Origin: Ephydatia muelleri
Lineage: Eukaryota; Porifera; Demospongiae; Spongillida; Spongillidae
DNA length: 64,000 bases
Assembly: GCA_013339895.1 (NCBI GenBank)
Contig: JABACO010000005.1
Location: 9,017,812-9,081,811, forward strand
Direction: 5' to 3'
Part shown: positions 33,355 through 47,059 of the stretch, piece after piece
Position numbering within the stretch: the first letter of the stretch is position 1
Layout: every line of letters starts with the position of its first letter
Made by a program: the position numbers and the translations under genes
The notes under the pieces: model-generated
Told to the model about the DNA's origin: nothing
Database searches by the model: none
Seen by the model: the letters and a program-made list of their open reading frames with translations, nothing else

Positions 33355-36300
33355 TCAGGAGGCTCCATCAGTGTCAGGAGGCTCCTTCATTTGAAGAGAC
33401 TTCATGATGTTTTTAGCAGTGCTCATGGCTATCTCTCCTTCTTTGTCTGATAAATCCTGGACACCGGAGAACGATTTTCGGAAGACTTTGCTGCCATTTG
33501 GGTCTTTATACAAACTTATCATCTGTAAAAAAAATAAGAACGAATAAGGCAAAATGTATTATTGTGAATAGTAGTAAAACCTTTGGGCAAAATATTAATC
33601 CCAGGTAGGCAGTTGTGTTGATAAAAATAACTCCATTAAGAACACCATGACTGATATTTACATAGTTGTAGAATCCAAAATGGGTGAACAAGAGAGTCAA
33701 CAAAGTGATGCTTGAGATGTAGATAATGGCGGCAACATATTTTGAGTCATTGAGGGCTGAAACCTTCACTTTCCTCGTCTGGAATGCAAGAATCATTCCC
33801 AAGCACTGAAGGAATGCTGTATATGTCATGAGGAGAATTAGCCAGTAGTATGATGGTGTGTCCTTTTGAAAACATGCAGATATGTAGTAGTGTGCTGTTA
33901 GACCATATTGTGAATCCTATGGTTGTGAGAAAGGTAATATAGCAATACTACACATAAATCAGAGTAGATTGGTCACAATAACTTAAATTATTAGCAAAGC
34001 AGTACAGAACATAACAACATTTGTGTTGAAATGCACAGCTAATTACAAATTCTGTGCCTCATAACACTGTGATAGACAGCCATATTGTCAGTGTGTTTAA
34101 ATCAGACTTCAGAACATACAAAAAAAAAAAATTGAAATTTGTTAGACTGCAATGATCTCATATGTATACATAAATCGTACCTCTATTAGAACAGGGTTTT
34201 CAGCATTTTGTATAAGATGAAGGTTTGGTTGTAACACTGGCACAACTGATCCAAGAAAGAGCAGAAACATCTGTACCCCACTGAGTGTAAGCACAAGAAT
34301 GATGAGATGCCAGTCATGGATGGGCTGAAATTTATCAAACGATGAAATTAGAAGTACGCTGCAATCTTGAAAATCTTATAATAAAGAGAACCTTTTTAGT
34401 AGTAATAGGGTCATGAAAAATGTGATATACTCTCCATAACTTGGCGATAACTGTCCCTAAAACAAAAGCATGACCAAGGAAAACCAGCCATGTCTGAAAC
34501 TGAGGAAGGTAAATTGGCAAAATGAAATGCAATGAATGCAATTATAATGGATCAATCTCTACTTGCACCTTACATGGCATTGGACAGTTCTAACACTACC
34601 AGCCGTAGTCAACACAATATTGGAATACATTCCAGAGTATAGAAGCAGAGCCCCGATTAAGATGAAATAATTAAGGTTAGGACTCGTCAATCGAACAACC
34701 CTAAGAAATGAATAAGTGTCAAACTGTCCAATGTAAGTTAGGTTATTCTGTCATTGTATCGCTTACTTTGTATTCCTACACCCAATGTTGAATGCTCCGC
34801 ACACTAGCACCAGAATAATTCCAGTAGATGCCAAGACAAAATATGTTATGGACATGGCAAAATTGCTGGTGCTTGTGACATTGAGGGGTGTTCCATCAGG
34901 GGGGATACCTTCTGTATTCCAACAGTTAATAAACTGTTGTAACAAAGTTATGCAACATACTTGGAAAAGCAGACAAGGATGTCTCATTGCAATCATCATA
35001 AAATGGATATGTTGCATTTTGATCAAGATTAATGTATCCAATGCATTTTTTCACCAGGTTTGATCCGTCTATTAAAATTAGCAGCAAGTTTACTCAGCTA
35101 TAACTTGCATGTTGTGCATTTTTACCTATCCTGTATTGTAGGATGCTTAGTTTGTGATTCACTCTTGTCCCATTACTGTCAAATTGCACTGCTCCCTAAA
35201 ACAATGATGCCAAAACAATAGACAGGTTAGAATTAATTACACACTTACAGTTACACCAGTGAAGTTGGTTGCCTGAAGGTTTGCTTTCAGATAGCAGGAC
35301 ATCTTGGCATTACTGTATTGAAACTGATCAAGTGTAATGTTTATGTATCCGTTAAGACCTTGGCAATCTGGAATTGAAGTATTTGATTTCATTTGTTCTT
35401 CAGTTTTATTCAGAGCAAGAGCCAAAGCCCAGATTGCATCATAGGCAAATGCTTGTACAACTGTGTCACTGTATTTTTCATTCTTTTGTCTTTGATTGTA
35501 TAACTCAAGATACTGTGATAGATTCTGAGTATTTAACAAGGCAATAAAAAACAGACAGACAGTAGTTATATTGCACACAATTTGTTGCTAGGCATCATCA
35601 AACCTACATATCCACTGGCAGTGACTTGACCTCGATCATGTACAACTGGATAGTGCTGAATGATAAGTGACCTTTCAAGAACCCTTAGCTTGTCATTTAA
35701 GCTGCATCTATTGTTATCCTCAGGTGCATTTGCCTTCCACCATTCATCAGCATTCCATCCATATATGATCCAAACATATCGAGGGTAGGTTAAACTTCTA
35801 TTTGCAGCCTTCATAAAGGATAAGTCACTATTAACTATTAATTGCCACTATGCTATAGAGTTGATTACCTCACAAAGCACCAGATTAGCCCACTGTTCAT
35901 ACATGTTCATAAAAATACCCTGTAATCTGCTGAGGACTTCAAAGTACAATATGAAGAAAGGTATCATGCATAGTGTAACCTACAAAAAAGTCACCAATAA
36001 ATTTCTTTTGTGAAGAAGGAAATTGATTATCCAAAACGGTAATGCCTGCTTGCTCTTTATTTATCAGCTCAATAACAGCTGCTGACATCTAGAGGTGAAG
36101 AACCACATCGATTGTTTGATTTATTTTTAAAAAGCCATTTGATAATGTTATTTTGAATATAGTTGATATACTTGTACTTCACTAAGTATTACGTGGAATT
36201 GTATGTAACGAAAATCAAACATTACTGTATAGATGAATTTATAATACAAGATAATTGATCTTTCATGTTAGATAAAATTCAAGCTTGCTCTAATTTTAAC

Positions 36301-39300
36301 ATAATTGGCTAGTTTCTATTTCTTCAGTTTATATACGGGTATTATTATAATGCTAGAACTAGACAGTTGGGTGCAAAATAAACATTTTTACCTACACTCA
36401 AGTAAGGTTTGTCCACACACCAATTGATGCACATCTGCAGATATCTGTTTACTATATCGACATACTGAAGTGAAGAGGTTCTCCTTTTGAGTCAAAAATG
36501 ACACTCTAGTCCAGTTGTAATGCTTCAAAATGGAGACTAGTCCAGGAGCAATATCTTTAAATGATGGCCATGTGCGGAAGTAGTTTTTAAATTGGGCTCT
36601 GTTGCTCAAACTGGAAGACCCTGATGCATAGGACACCTGCATGCGAAATGATGTAATGCCACTAAGATAAACAAAAGAATATAAATTTTGGATGTAGCTA
36701 CATTTCAACATTTAAGCCATGAAAAAAATGCCATTGGAGAAAAAACAAGTTTGACTTTATGGTAAAATAAACAAAAAAACATTCATCCAATGTGCAGTTT
36801 CCTTTTCTTTTATTGAATAAGTGTGCTCAGAGACGAATAAATTATAGGGTAATGAAATCTTGTAATTTGTGATTTGGAAATGAAATTACTTGAACAACAG
36901 TAATAAGTTGAACTAATTTTTTTTTAAATGTGTATTTCATTCTGCTTAGTTAACAATTCAAAGTTTATTTTAAATCAGTGTTGATTTTCAAACTGAATTC
37001 AAATGGTTTAGGTTCAATTAGAATATCTAAGTGCCAAATGTTTGACTGCGTGTGATTTATTGGTTCAGCGTCCCACTTCTACATGCATTTAATTCAACAC
37101 TACAGTTTAAGTTAAACTATTTTCCATCACATGTTATTGTTATCCATGAGAAGGGAGAACTTAAAAGCTCTTTTGCCTCGTCCCCACCCCTCTAATCATC
37201 CACTATCTCTCCCGTTAAGAATTAGGGTGCGAAACTAATACAATTCGTGATCATGTCAGGGAGCTCCCCATCTGATGGCATTATCTAAATACTATTGTTA
37301 CTGGTAGTTATGCATGTATGCTCATACAGTATGAAGGGGCAGGAACGAGATTTGGAATTAATCATTGAGGCAAGCGTAAGGAAAGAGCTCCATGGCTTTC
37401 ACAGAATTGAAATGAAATGTTGTGATGCTACTGTCGCATTTGTAAATTGGGGGTCCCTCTCTTAGAATCCATGCATCTTTTTATCCTCAATTCCCAAAGT
37501 TTTAAAACCAGATTTAGAATGCTCAATTCAAGCTCTACAACAATTGACGCTGGGTGGTAGATAATACGTACATGTAACTAATAAAATTCTCTCTTCTGTA
37601 TTAGGCACAAATACACTACTATCAGATTAAAGCGCACACAATCGAAATGTGCAGTAGTAATCCAATGCACCACTCCAGAGGCATATGATTGTGTGCGCAT
37701 AGCATACTGCAAGGGGGGGGGGGGGGGGGGGGGGGTGGGGGGGGGGGGGGGCATGTCCCTTGAAACCTTGAACCCACTGGACCTATTGTACACTCGTCAA
37801 CAATTACCACAACACAATAGTCATGACCAGCTGGGAGTTAAATAATTGCATGCAATGCTACTTTGATCCCCCCCCCCCCCCCCCCCCCCCCGCCTTCCCG
37901 AATACTTTGGTAGTCATGCATGTTCCATTCTTAGATACAAAGAATATTTATTAACTGCAACTTGGTACTTTTTCCCTGGGAGGAGGAAACGGAAGAAAAA
38001 AAAGCGTAACGGAGTACACACGTGATATTATCTAACATGCATAATGCATCCAAAGGGCGCCAAACTTATACCGGTATGCTACTGTAAGCATGCAACATAG
38101 AGATAACGCTGTCAAACAGGCATAAAGGTAACTCTTGACACTTTCACTTGCAGTAGTTCTGTCCTTATAGATATACAACAAGATATACTGCAGGTGCATG
38201 TAGGTAGATTGGTAGCGAAACGAGAGGGTTTCTTTATACAACCATGAACCTGCTCTCTTGCATGCTCGATGAAACTCAATACATGCTGCAAGTCAATTAC
38301 AAGCTGAAGCATTCAATATAATGCCCACCTGAGTTATATTCCATCTGTGACTGATCTCTGCCACAGGTTCCGTGGCAACACCGCATCCGCACCCAAGAAG
38401 AGCTATTACGTTGTAGCGGGATGTGGCGTACACCACCGACGAGAAAAAAGCGTCAAGTGATTTAATACGATCACACTAAACGGGAGGAGGACGAAGGATG
38501 TAATAGCAATCGTTGTGGGCAATACCATGCATAACAAATCGTACATCCCAATGGACAACTGATAAATGCATGGTGTTCGAGAAGGGGGCGGGGAGGGTGT
38601 GGTTAGAATATGTATGGAGAACATGGGCAAAAATGGAATAGCCCAAATGCATTTCTACAGTACTGTAGTAACTCACCTCTGAATCCATCACTGGTGTGGA
38701 CACAAGCTTATACCCAGCGAGTATGGAGGCGTTATTGTTCACGTGCTCCACGGCCAGTTCAACTGCCGGTACGGCGCCCGAAGAATTAAAACCCGATTCG
38801 CCATAGGACGTTATATGTCCAAAGTAGATTATTTTTGATGCCATAGTTCGCGATATCAGCAGAAGGACTCCCAACCCTGCATATGTCGTGACACGACTTC
38901 CTGGTAATCAATCGTACATGCATGTATATATCGACGAATACATAGTTACTGACATTATTATGCATCTTGTATATAAGTACCGGTACACGTGTATTACGCT
39001 GCATGTATTTTTCTATCTAATGCACATTAATAATCATATACACTCAGGGGGACGAATGCATGTTCTGAAATAAAGTGAAGAGGAGCATTCCACATGCTAT
39101 AGGTCAACGGAGGAACGAAAGTGTATTGCATGCACATTAGTGTGAATCGTGCTCCTCTGATGCAATAGTAATCGCCCGCGTACATGTCAGCACATTTACG
39201 TCCTGCTTGCCACCAACTATTACGGTAGGCCAAGCTCATTTGTTTATATCCAACATTGAAACGTTCTTTGCAACCTTTTTAATTGCAATCAGATTGGTAA

Positions 39301-39563
39301 GGAGAAAACTTGCATACTGTACGCACTAGTCCGGATTATTTCATTTGCAACTACAAAATTACGTATCGCATAACACTTGTCTCTCTCAAAGCGCTATAGA
39401 ACATGCATGCATGCATGCATGAATCGTCAGCATACGATTACGCGAACTGAAAACTGATAGGAGTTTATACGTATATACTTGAATAATAATTTGCATGCAC
39501 GTTTCCTTTCGCCTTCTTCATTATTTTCTATGATTCGTGCTTACCAAAAGACGTTCGAAACAT
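33355..39563 (-). CDS. GABA-B-like class C G-protein-coupled receptor, copy A (intact), 789 codons, 16 exons
   Basis: Exons (minus strand): 39563-39545, 38876-38677, 38475-38329, 36636-36466, 36088-35984, 35919-35869, 35808-35608, 35524-35249, 35195-35126, 35068-34961, 34911-34767, 34700-34574, 34493-34392, 34324-34181, 33916-33581, 33522-33355; joined length 2370 nt without stops. A signal peptide (MFRTSF from the 19-nt first exon, then LGVLLLISRTMAS) leads into a Venus-flytrap ligand domain (SKIIYFGHITSYGESGF, ALLGCGCGVATEPVAEIS, YPRYVWIIYGW, AFAYDAIWALALAL). TM1 is ~470-490, TM2 ~508-525, TM3 ~541-560 (then KLWRVYHIF), TM4 ~580-600, TM5 ~648-668, TM6 ~682-702, TM7 ~712-732 ending IFCPK; Cys near 539 and 637 suit the class C disulfide. 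It lacks the long Cys-rich domain of metabotropic glutamate receptors, so GABA-B-type fits better. The ligand is unknown. The acceptor of the 51-nt exon is the least certain. Confidence 0.9.
37713..37751. repeat. G homopolymer, 39 nt with one T
   Basis: In the 1.7-kb third intron of GABA-B-like copy A (a C run of 24 follows at 37868-37891). G on the plus strand, C on the transcript. Confidence 0.9.
37868..37891. repeat. C homopolymer, 24 nt
   Basis: Same intron as the 37713 G run, opposite base, 116 bp away, so the two could pair in a transcript. Confidence 0.9.
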
Positions 39564-40298
39564 TGTTGTTGCAGTTCTCAGGCCGTAGACAAAAGGAGAA
39601 TGTTATAGCTTTTAACTTTTGAGCTTTTATACCGTAGATACCTACTTCCGCAGAAAGATCAACATGTTATTTGCGGCAATATTTGTTTATATACGCAACT
39701 GTATGTTATTGTTTCGATATGGATGTATGTTGTGTTTATTGGTAGCACAATAGAAACTTGATGTTCGTATATGGCATGATTAGTCTTAATTACATGAATG
39801 AAGAAAAGCACTTCTCTCCTTCTTTGCCAGTGACATGTCTATCATAACCAAAATCTATATCATCCCAGCAATTCTCCTTCCATCCCTCTTTCCCAGCTAT
39901 CCTGGGGTTTACCTCATTTTCATTGTTATTGCTTTGTTGCATTAATTGTATAGCTTAGAAGAAAAATACAATACTCACACTTTCAAAACGTAGTCTATAA
40001 CAAGCATGCTTCTGCATTTAAAAGTGTTTACAGATTTTAACTGTGGCTATAACAAGCATGCTTACATATTTTAACTGTGGCTATACATTTGTATAGCCAG
40101 TATTCAGCACACTGCACACTTCAGCAACAGCTAGCAGATCACCTGAAAGTTACATTAAAAATATTGTCCAATTTGCATTATTGAACCAGCTAGTTGCAAC
40201 GTTCTATGTGAGAGGAAAACAAAAGGATACAGCCAATAAAGCAAGGTAGTAATGTTTAAACACCCACCAATGAGGCAACATGGTGTCAGGAGACTCCT
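39564..40298. other. Promoter/intergenic interval between the two receptor copies
   Basis: Sequence upstream of the copy A start (CAGAAAGATCAACATGTTAT, then AACTGTATGTTATTGTTTCG, about 39650-39720) has a recognisable counterpart upstream of the copy B start (about 46330-46402), suggesting a duplicated promoter. The rest is AT-rich without genes. Confidence 0.5.
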
Positions 40299-43200
40299 TC
40301 ATGTTAAATGACTCCTTGATATTATGGTAGTGGCCCCAATTGTTACTCCTTCCTTAACCGAGAATGATTTTTTGAAAATGTTGCTGCCATCAGGATCTTT
40401 ATACAAACTTATCATCTGTAAATAAGAACAAATCAAATGAAATTTATTTTTGAAAATCGTATTAAAACCTTTGGGCAAAATATTAATCCCAGGTAGGCAG
40501 TAGTGCTGACAAAAATTATTCCATTAACTATGCCATAACTGATGTTTGCATAGTCGTAGAATCCAAAATGGGTGAACAAGAGAGTCAACAAAGTGATGCT
40601 TGAGATGTAGATAGTGGCGGCAACATATTTTGAGTCATTGAGAGCTGAAACCTTCACTTTCCTCGTCTGGAATGCAAGAATCATTCCCAAGCACTGAAGG
40701 AATGCTGTATATGTCATGAGGAGAATTAGCCAGTAGTAAGAAGGTGTGTCCTTTTGAAAACATATAGGTACTGTAGTAGTATACTGTTAGTCCATATTGT
40801 GAATCCTGTAGTTGGGAAGGGGTTAACTTATAATGAATATGATGATATTAAACATAGCCCAGTGTATATTGGCCACTATAACTCCACAAATTGTTGGTAA
40901 AGCAAAAAATATAAAGATAATTATAATCTATATAAATCATACCTCTATTAGAACAGGGTTTTCAGCATTTTGTATAAGATGATAGCTTTGGATTGTAACA
41001 CTGGCACAGCAGATCCAAGAAATAGCAGAAAAATCTGTATCCCACTGAGTGCAAGCACAAGTATGATGAGATGCCAGTCATGGATGGGCTGAAATTTATC
41101 AAACGATAAATTAGAGGTACGCTGCAATCTTGAAAATCTTATAATAAAGAGAGCCTTTTTAGTAGTAGTAGGGTCATGAATAATGTGATATATTCTCCAT
41201 AACTTGGTGATAACTGTCCCTAAAACAAAAGCAGTGACCAAGGAAAACCAGCCACGTCTGAAACTGAGGAAGGTAAATTGGCAAAATGAAATGCAATGAA
41301 TGGATCAATCTCTACTTGCACCTTACATGGCATTGGACAGTTCTAAACACTTACCAGCCGTAGTCAACACAATATTGGAATATTATTCCAGAGTATATGA
41401 ATAAGTGTCAAACTGTCCAATGTAAGTGTTTTAAGCAGATATGTTACTCTTTTCTTGTATCACCTACGTTGTGTTACTAAATATGAGGTTGAATGCTCCG
41501 CACACTAGCACCAGAATAATTCCAGTAGATGCCAAGACAAAATATGTTATGGACATGGCAAAATTGCTGGTGCTTGTGACATTGAGTGGTGTTCCATCAA
41601 GGGGGATACCTTCTGTATTCCAACAGTTAATAAACTGTTGTCGCAAAGAGATGCAACATACTTGGAAAAGCAGATAAGGATGTCTCATTGCAATCGTCAT
41701 AAAATGGATATGTAGCATTTTGATCAAGATTAATGTATCCGATGCACTTTTTCACCAAGTTGGATCCGTCTATTAAAATTAGCAGCAAGTTTACTCAGCT
41801 ATAACCTTGCATGTTGTGCATTTTTACCTATCCTGTACTGTAGGATGCTTAGTTTGTGATTCACTCTTGTCCCATTCCTGTCAAACTGCACTGCTCCCTA
41901 AAACGATGATGCCAAAACAATAGACAGGTTAGAATTAATTGCACACTTACAGTTACACCGGTGAAGTTGGTTGCTTGGAGGTTTGCTTTCAGATAGCAGG
42001 ACATCTTGGCATTACTGTATTGAAACTGATCAAGTGTAATGTTTATGTATCCGTTAAGACCTTGGCAATCTGGAATTGAAATATTTGTTTTTATTTGTTC
42101 TTCAGTTTTATTCAGAGCAAGAGCCAAAGCCCAGATTGCATCATAGGCAAATGCTTGTACAACTGTATCACTGTAGTTTTCCAATTTTTGTCTTTGATTG
42201 TATAATTCAAGATACTGTGATAGATTCTGAACATTTAACATGAAAAAAAGAAAAGAATAGAAAAGCAGTTATATTACAGAGCACAAAATTATACATAAAT
42301 TAGCTTAGAAGATGCTTTCCATTTTTCTGCACAAGTGTGTTTGCATGGCATCATCAAACCTACATATCCACTGGCAGTGACTTGACCTCGATCATGTACA
42401 ACTGGATAGTGCTGAATGATTAGTGACCTCTCAAGAACCCTTAGCTTGTCATTTAAGCTGCATCTATTGTTATCCTCAGGTGCATTTGCCTTCCACCATT
42501 CATCAGCATTCCATCCATATATGATCCAAACATATCGAGGGTAGGTTAAACTTCTATTTGCAGCCTTCATAAAGGATAAGTCGCTATTAGTTATTAATAG
42601 CTACTATGCTATAGAGTTGATTACCTCACAAAGCACCAGATTAGCCCACTGTTCATACATACCCTGTAATCTGCTGAGGACTTCAAAGTACAATATGAAG
42701 AAAGGTATCATGCATAGTGTAACCTACAAAAAAGTCACCAATAAATTTCTTTTGTGAAGAAGGAAATTGATTATCCAAAATGGTAATGCCTGCTTGCTCT
42801 TTATTTATCAGCTCAATAACAGCTGCTGACATCTAGAGGTGAAGAAATTTATAAATTATACAGATGTATAAATTTTGTTTCAAGATAATGATATAACCCC
42901 CTCCCCCCACCCCTGTATAGATGAATTTGTAATACAAGATAACATTTTTAGACCTACTCTTACGTGACACAATCAGCATGCTTGGGCTGTTGTATTTACT
43001 TTTGCAATGCTAGAAAAATAAGTATACTTACATACACATTATAAGATTTATTTGTGAAGGTTCGTTCACACATCATGCTAGCTTGTTGTAATGGAATTGA
43101 GTGGTTCATTGATGCAAATTTGCATAATTATATGTGTTTATTATATCGACATACTGAAGTGAAGAGGTTCTCCTTTTGAGTCAAAAATGACACTCTAGTC

Positions 43201-44753
43201 CAGTTGTAATGCTTCAAAATAGAGACCAGTCCGGGAGCAATATCTTTAAATGATGGCCATGTGCGGAAGTAGTTCTTAAATTGGGCTCTGTTGCTCAGAA
43301 TGGAAGACCCTGATGCATAGGATATCTGAATATGAGAATGACACTTGGATAAAGTTAGAATGAAGCTTTCTTGGGTGACTGCATGTTTACAATATCAGCA
43401 GCAAAAGAATGCCACAGGGAAGAAAAAAGATTGACTTTATAAAAACATTACAGCAGTTGCGCATTGTGTGGCAAATAAAGAATATTCTATGACTTGAAAA
43501 TGAAGCATTCAATCAACATGTAGTTTCAATAAACTGTAATAAGAGTGAAGCAAAGTGTAAAGCAATGAAATTGTAGTCAATAATTTTATTTGTTAAATGA
43601 TTAAGAAATGTAAGTATGCAATACTTACTCATTCAAGTGTCCAAATATCAATTGTTTGACTATTAATAACTTTGCATTTAATACTAAATATTCCCAACCA
43701 TCAAACAGGTATAAGAGTAACTGACGCTTTCACTTGCAGTACATGCGTAGTTCTGTGATTATGATACTGCAGATACATGCACTGTAGGCATAGCGAAATG
43801 GTTCATTTCCAATAACGTTAAACCAAAGATAATGTATAAAATTTCATTAGCCTTCGATGAAAATAGTTACAACCTGATGCGTTCAGATTCAATATAATAG
43901 CCACCTGAGTTATATTCCATCTGTAACTGATCTCTGCCACAGGTTCCGTGGCAACACCGCAGCCGCACCCAAGAAGAGCTATTACGTTGTAGCGGGATGT
44001 GGCGTACACCACCGACAAGAAAAAAGCGTCAAGAGATTTAATATGATCACACTAAACGGAAGGAGGACGAAGGATGTAATAGCAATCGTTGTGGGCAATA
44101 CCATTACATAACAAATCGTACATCCCAATGGACAACTGATAAATGCATGGTGTTCGGGAAGGGGGCGGGGAGGGTGTGGTTAGGAATGTGTATGGAGAAC
44201 ATGGGCAAAAATGGAAGTAGCCCAAATGCATTTCTACAGTACTGTAGTAACTCACCTCTGAATCCATCACTGGTGTGGACACAAGCTTATACCCAGCGAG
44301 TATGGAGGTGTTATTGTTCACGTGCTCCACGGCCAGTTCAACTGCCGGTACGGCGCCCGAAGAATTAAAACCCGATTCGCCATAGGACGTTATATGTCCG
44401 AAGTAGATTATCTTTGACGCCATAGTTCGCGATATCAGCAGAAGGACTCCCAACCCTGCATATGTCGTGACACGACTTCCTGGTAATCGATCTTGTATGA
44501 ATGGAAACTATACATGTATACGCTGCGCTGCACATACAGTGTACATGCACTTTTATTATTGGATTAGTGAAAATCGACATGTGGAAATTTGAACTAAACA
44601 TTTCTGGTAAAGGAAGCGTATATAAAAAGCGTGCATGTACAATTCTCCCTTTGAATGGTACATGCAATCGTAGCGGCGAAAAGGGACCATATACATGTAC
44701 CTATGTCATGCACGTCTGGGTTCGTTCGAGCGAAACAGGACCTAACGTATGTT

Positions 44754-44756
44754 CCC

Positions 44757-44777
<21 letters not shown>
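44754..44777. repeat. C homopolymer, 24 nt, followed by A10
   Basis: Lies in the first intron of receptor copy B. The C-to-A junction is abrupt. Confidence 0.9.
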
Positions 44778-44793
<16 letters not shown>

Positions 44794-45734
44794 ACATTTG
44801 TTGTTGATATTCTTAACTGAAGCCTGAAACTATCTGACACGACTGTGTTATAAGTTGCATCAAGTGTGTGGAATAGGCCCCAGAACTAGAAGTACGCTGT
44901 TGTATCACGTGAGTCGATCAATTTTGTAGGTGTGAGGCTCATAACCTAAGTCAGTTCATGACGTAAGCCGATTGGCTCATAGCGATATGGTCTGGAAACT
45001 TAGGCGATGCAATGTGCATGCGCAAGAATAACGACCGAAGCGTATTTCCATGGTGAAAATAAAGTTATCTACGGGCAACAGTAAATCTTAATTAGGGGTC
45101 TAGATTAAATAATATTAATAAATAAACATTAACCAAACCAGGGCAGCATGTTAATTTCGTTTTTACTCCATCAGGTCAAAAGTTATACCCATTTAAAACC
45201 TTTGCCTACATTTGCGACCACTGTTGTTTCTTGAGCTTGAGCTAGCTCGCACCCTTATTAACAATTTGGATACGCAATGACGCAATGGACATACTTTTAT
45301 GAATAAGTTATGCGCGGTAGAAATTAATTTTTTGTCTTGATTTTAGTTTAAGAATGGATTCATAGTATAATTTTACGAAATACACTATCAGATATTTTAA
45401 ACTTGTTTAAAAATCAATTTGAAAAAGAAAAAGCAAGAGAGCCACATATGCATGGGCCATTTCTCGATGCGACCCAAGCTGCGTGAATTCGTAATCGAAA
45501 GGCATACGTTTGTCCTACACCAATTATTATGATAGATAGGCAGAGCGCACTTGTCCGTGCCCAACATTGTTGTCATTATTTGTAGGTATAGACTGTTAAG
45601 GGGGAAACTTGGATAATAAGGTACGTACGTATACTGGTCTGCATTGGTACATTGCACAAACTATACTCAACATTGCCCCTCTCAAAGCGCGAGAACACGA
45701 GCATAGATCTGTGCATGAAAGGGAAATAAGACAA

Positions 45735-46173
45735 AGCCTACATGCTCATTAACATGCTACACTAAGCCTACATGCTCATTAACATGCTACACTAAGCCTA
45801 CATGCTCATTAACATGCTACACTAAGCCTACATGCTCATTAACATGCTACACTAAGCCTACATGCTCATTAACATGCTACACTAAGCCTACATGCTCATT
45901 AACATGCTACACTAAGCCTACATGCTCATTAACATGCTACACTAAGCCTACATGCTCATTAACATGCTACACTAAGCCTACATGCTCATTAACATGCTAC
46001 ACTAAGCCTACATGCTCATTAACATGCTACACTAAGCCTACATGCTCATTAACATGCTACACTAAGCCTACATGCTCATTAACATGCTACACTAAGCCTA
46101 CATGCTCATTAACATGCTACACTAAGCCTACATGCTCATTAACATGCTACACTAAGCCTACATGCTCATTAAC
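45735..46173. repeat. Perfect 30-bp tandem array, about 14.6 copies
   Basis: Unit AGCCTACATGCTCATTAACA plus TGCTACACTA repeats without a single visible change from 45735 to 46173. It sits in intron 1 of receptor copy B, and copy A has no counterpart, so it expanded after the duplication. ORF-like content is nil. Confidence 0.95.
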
Positions 46174-46974
46174 AATAAATCCTATCTAAATGTATAAGTT
46201 GCACGTTTCAGTTTACTTTTATTATTGGATGCTTACCGAAAAGCGGTCGAAACATTTCAGTTCCAGCTGTCATAGCGCAAGTGTTATATCTTTCAAATTT
46301 TGATCCTATATCAATAAACACCTCCTTCAGCAGAAAGATAAACATGTGATCAGGTTTGTTTACGGATGCACCCGCAGCATAGCTGTATGTCATTGTTTAG
46401 ATACATGTTTAATTTTCGTTGCATGTGTTTAATGACTATGTTTCGAATATAACACTATTTGACCTATAGTTGCACATTGACGCCACTCAGTTGTACTGAG
46501 TGCTTGTATGCAGTTATTAGATAAAATACGATTGGGGATAGGAACTGATTAGTGCATGAATGGCACTATAATGTTTTCAGCCACGGCTGCGCAAAGACTT
46601 CTCTGTTGGGGGTCAAATGACCCACTCATAGTACTCGGTGAAGCCAAGGATTATTAACGAAGATGATTGCAGCAATGATTACTAGAGGCAATGGGAAAAC
46701 TATAACACATGTCGAACCTCAACTAATTTGCACGTAGTGAAAGAAATGAAAGATACCTACCCGAAAGCCTCGTTGTGACTAGTCATATCTAGCCAGGCAG
46801 AGGGAGAGAGGGGAGATAGGAGGAGATAGGCTTTTTGTGTGTTGCATATTGAAGTAGCATTAAGAGGGAAGGAGGGAAATAAGGGAGGAGGTGGAAGGAA
46901 CACCACCCATCCCCATATTAGGGTGAGTGGGGAGGAGGAGGAAGTATTGGAACACCAAGCCACTGACCTCAAAT

Positions 46975-46975
<1 letters not shown>

Positions 46976-47005
<30 letters not shown>
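46976..47005. repeat. C homopolymer, 30 nt
   Basis: Uninterrupted C run upstream of the receptor pair. Confidence 0.9.
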
Positions 47006-47059
47006 ATGAGCCTCCTGCTGCTTTAATAATGACCCAAATCAAAGATTCCTTCAACATGT

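Larger units (their letters stand above)
40299..46255 (-). pseudogene. GABA-B-like receptor, copy B (tandem duplicate, disabled in the membrane domain)
   Basis: Exons equivalent to copy A at 46255-46237, 44455-44256, 44051-43905, 43325-43155, 42832-42728, 42663-42625, 42564-42364, 42226-41951, 41897-41828, 41769-41662 and 41612-41468 are the same length except for the sixth, which lacks four codons; all keep frame. They encode MFRPLF plus signal peptide, the whole Venus-flytrap domain and TM1. Then about 70 bp are deleted (around 41395), removing the splice acceptor and first two-thirds of the TM2 exon. An extra base lies in the TM3 exon (near 41233), an indel in the TM4 exon (near 40990), and an altered start to the TM5-7 exon (near 40770). 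The last exon ends in a changed tail at 40299. Nucleotide identity to copy A is very high, so the duplication is recent. A truncated ligand-binding product could still be made; that is speculation. Confidence 0.88.

Noticed and set aside
33355..39563. Metabotropic glutamate receptor identity
   Set aside because: No cysteine-rich domain between the flytrap and TM1; length and motifs fit GABA-B-type better.
45735..46173. CRISPR array
   Set aside because: Contiguous identical 30-bp units without spacers; a plain tandem repeat.
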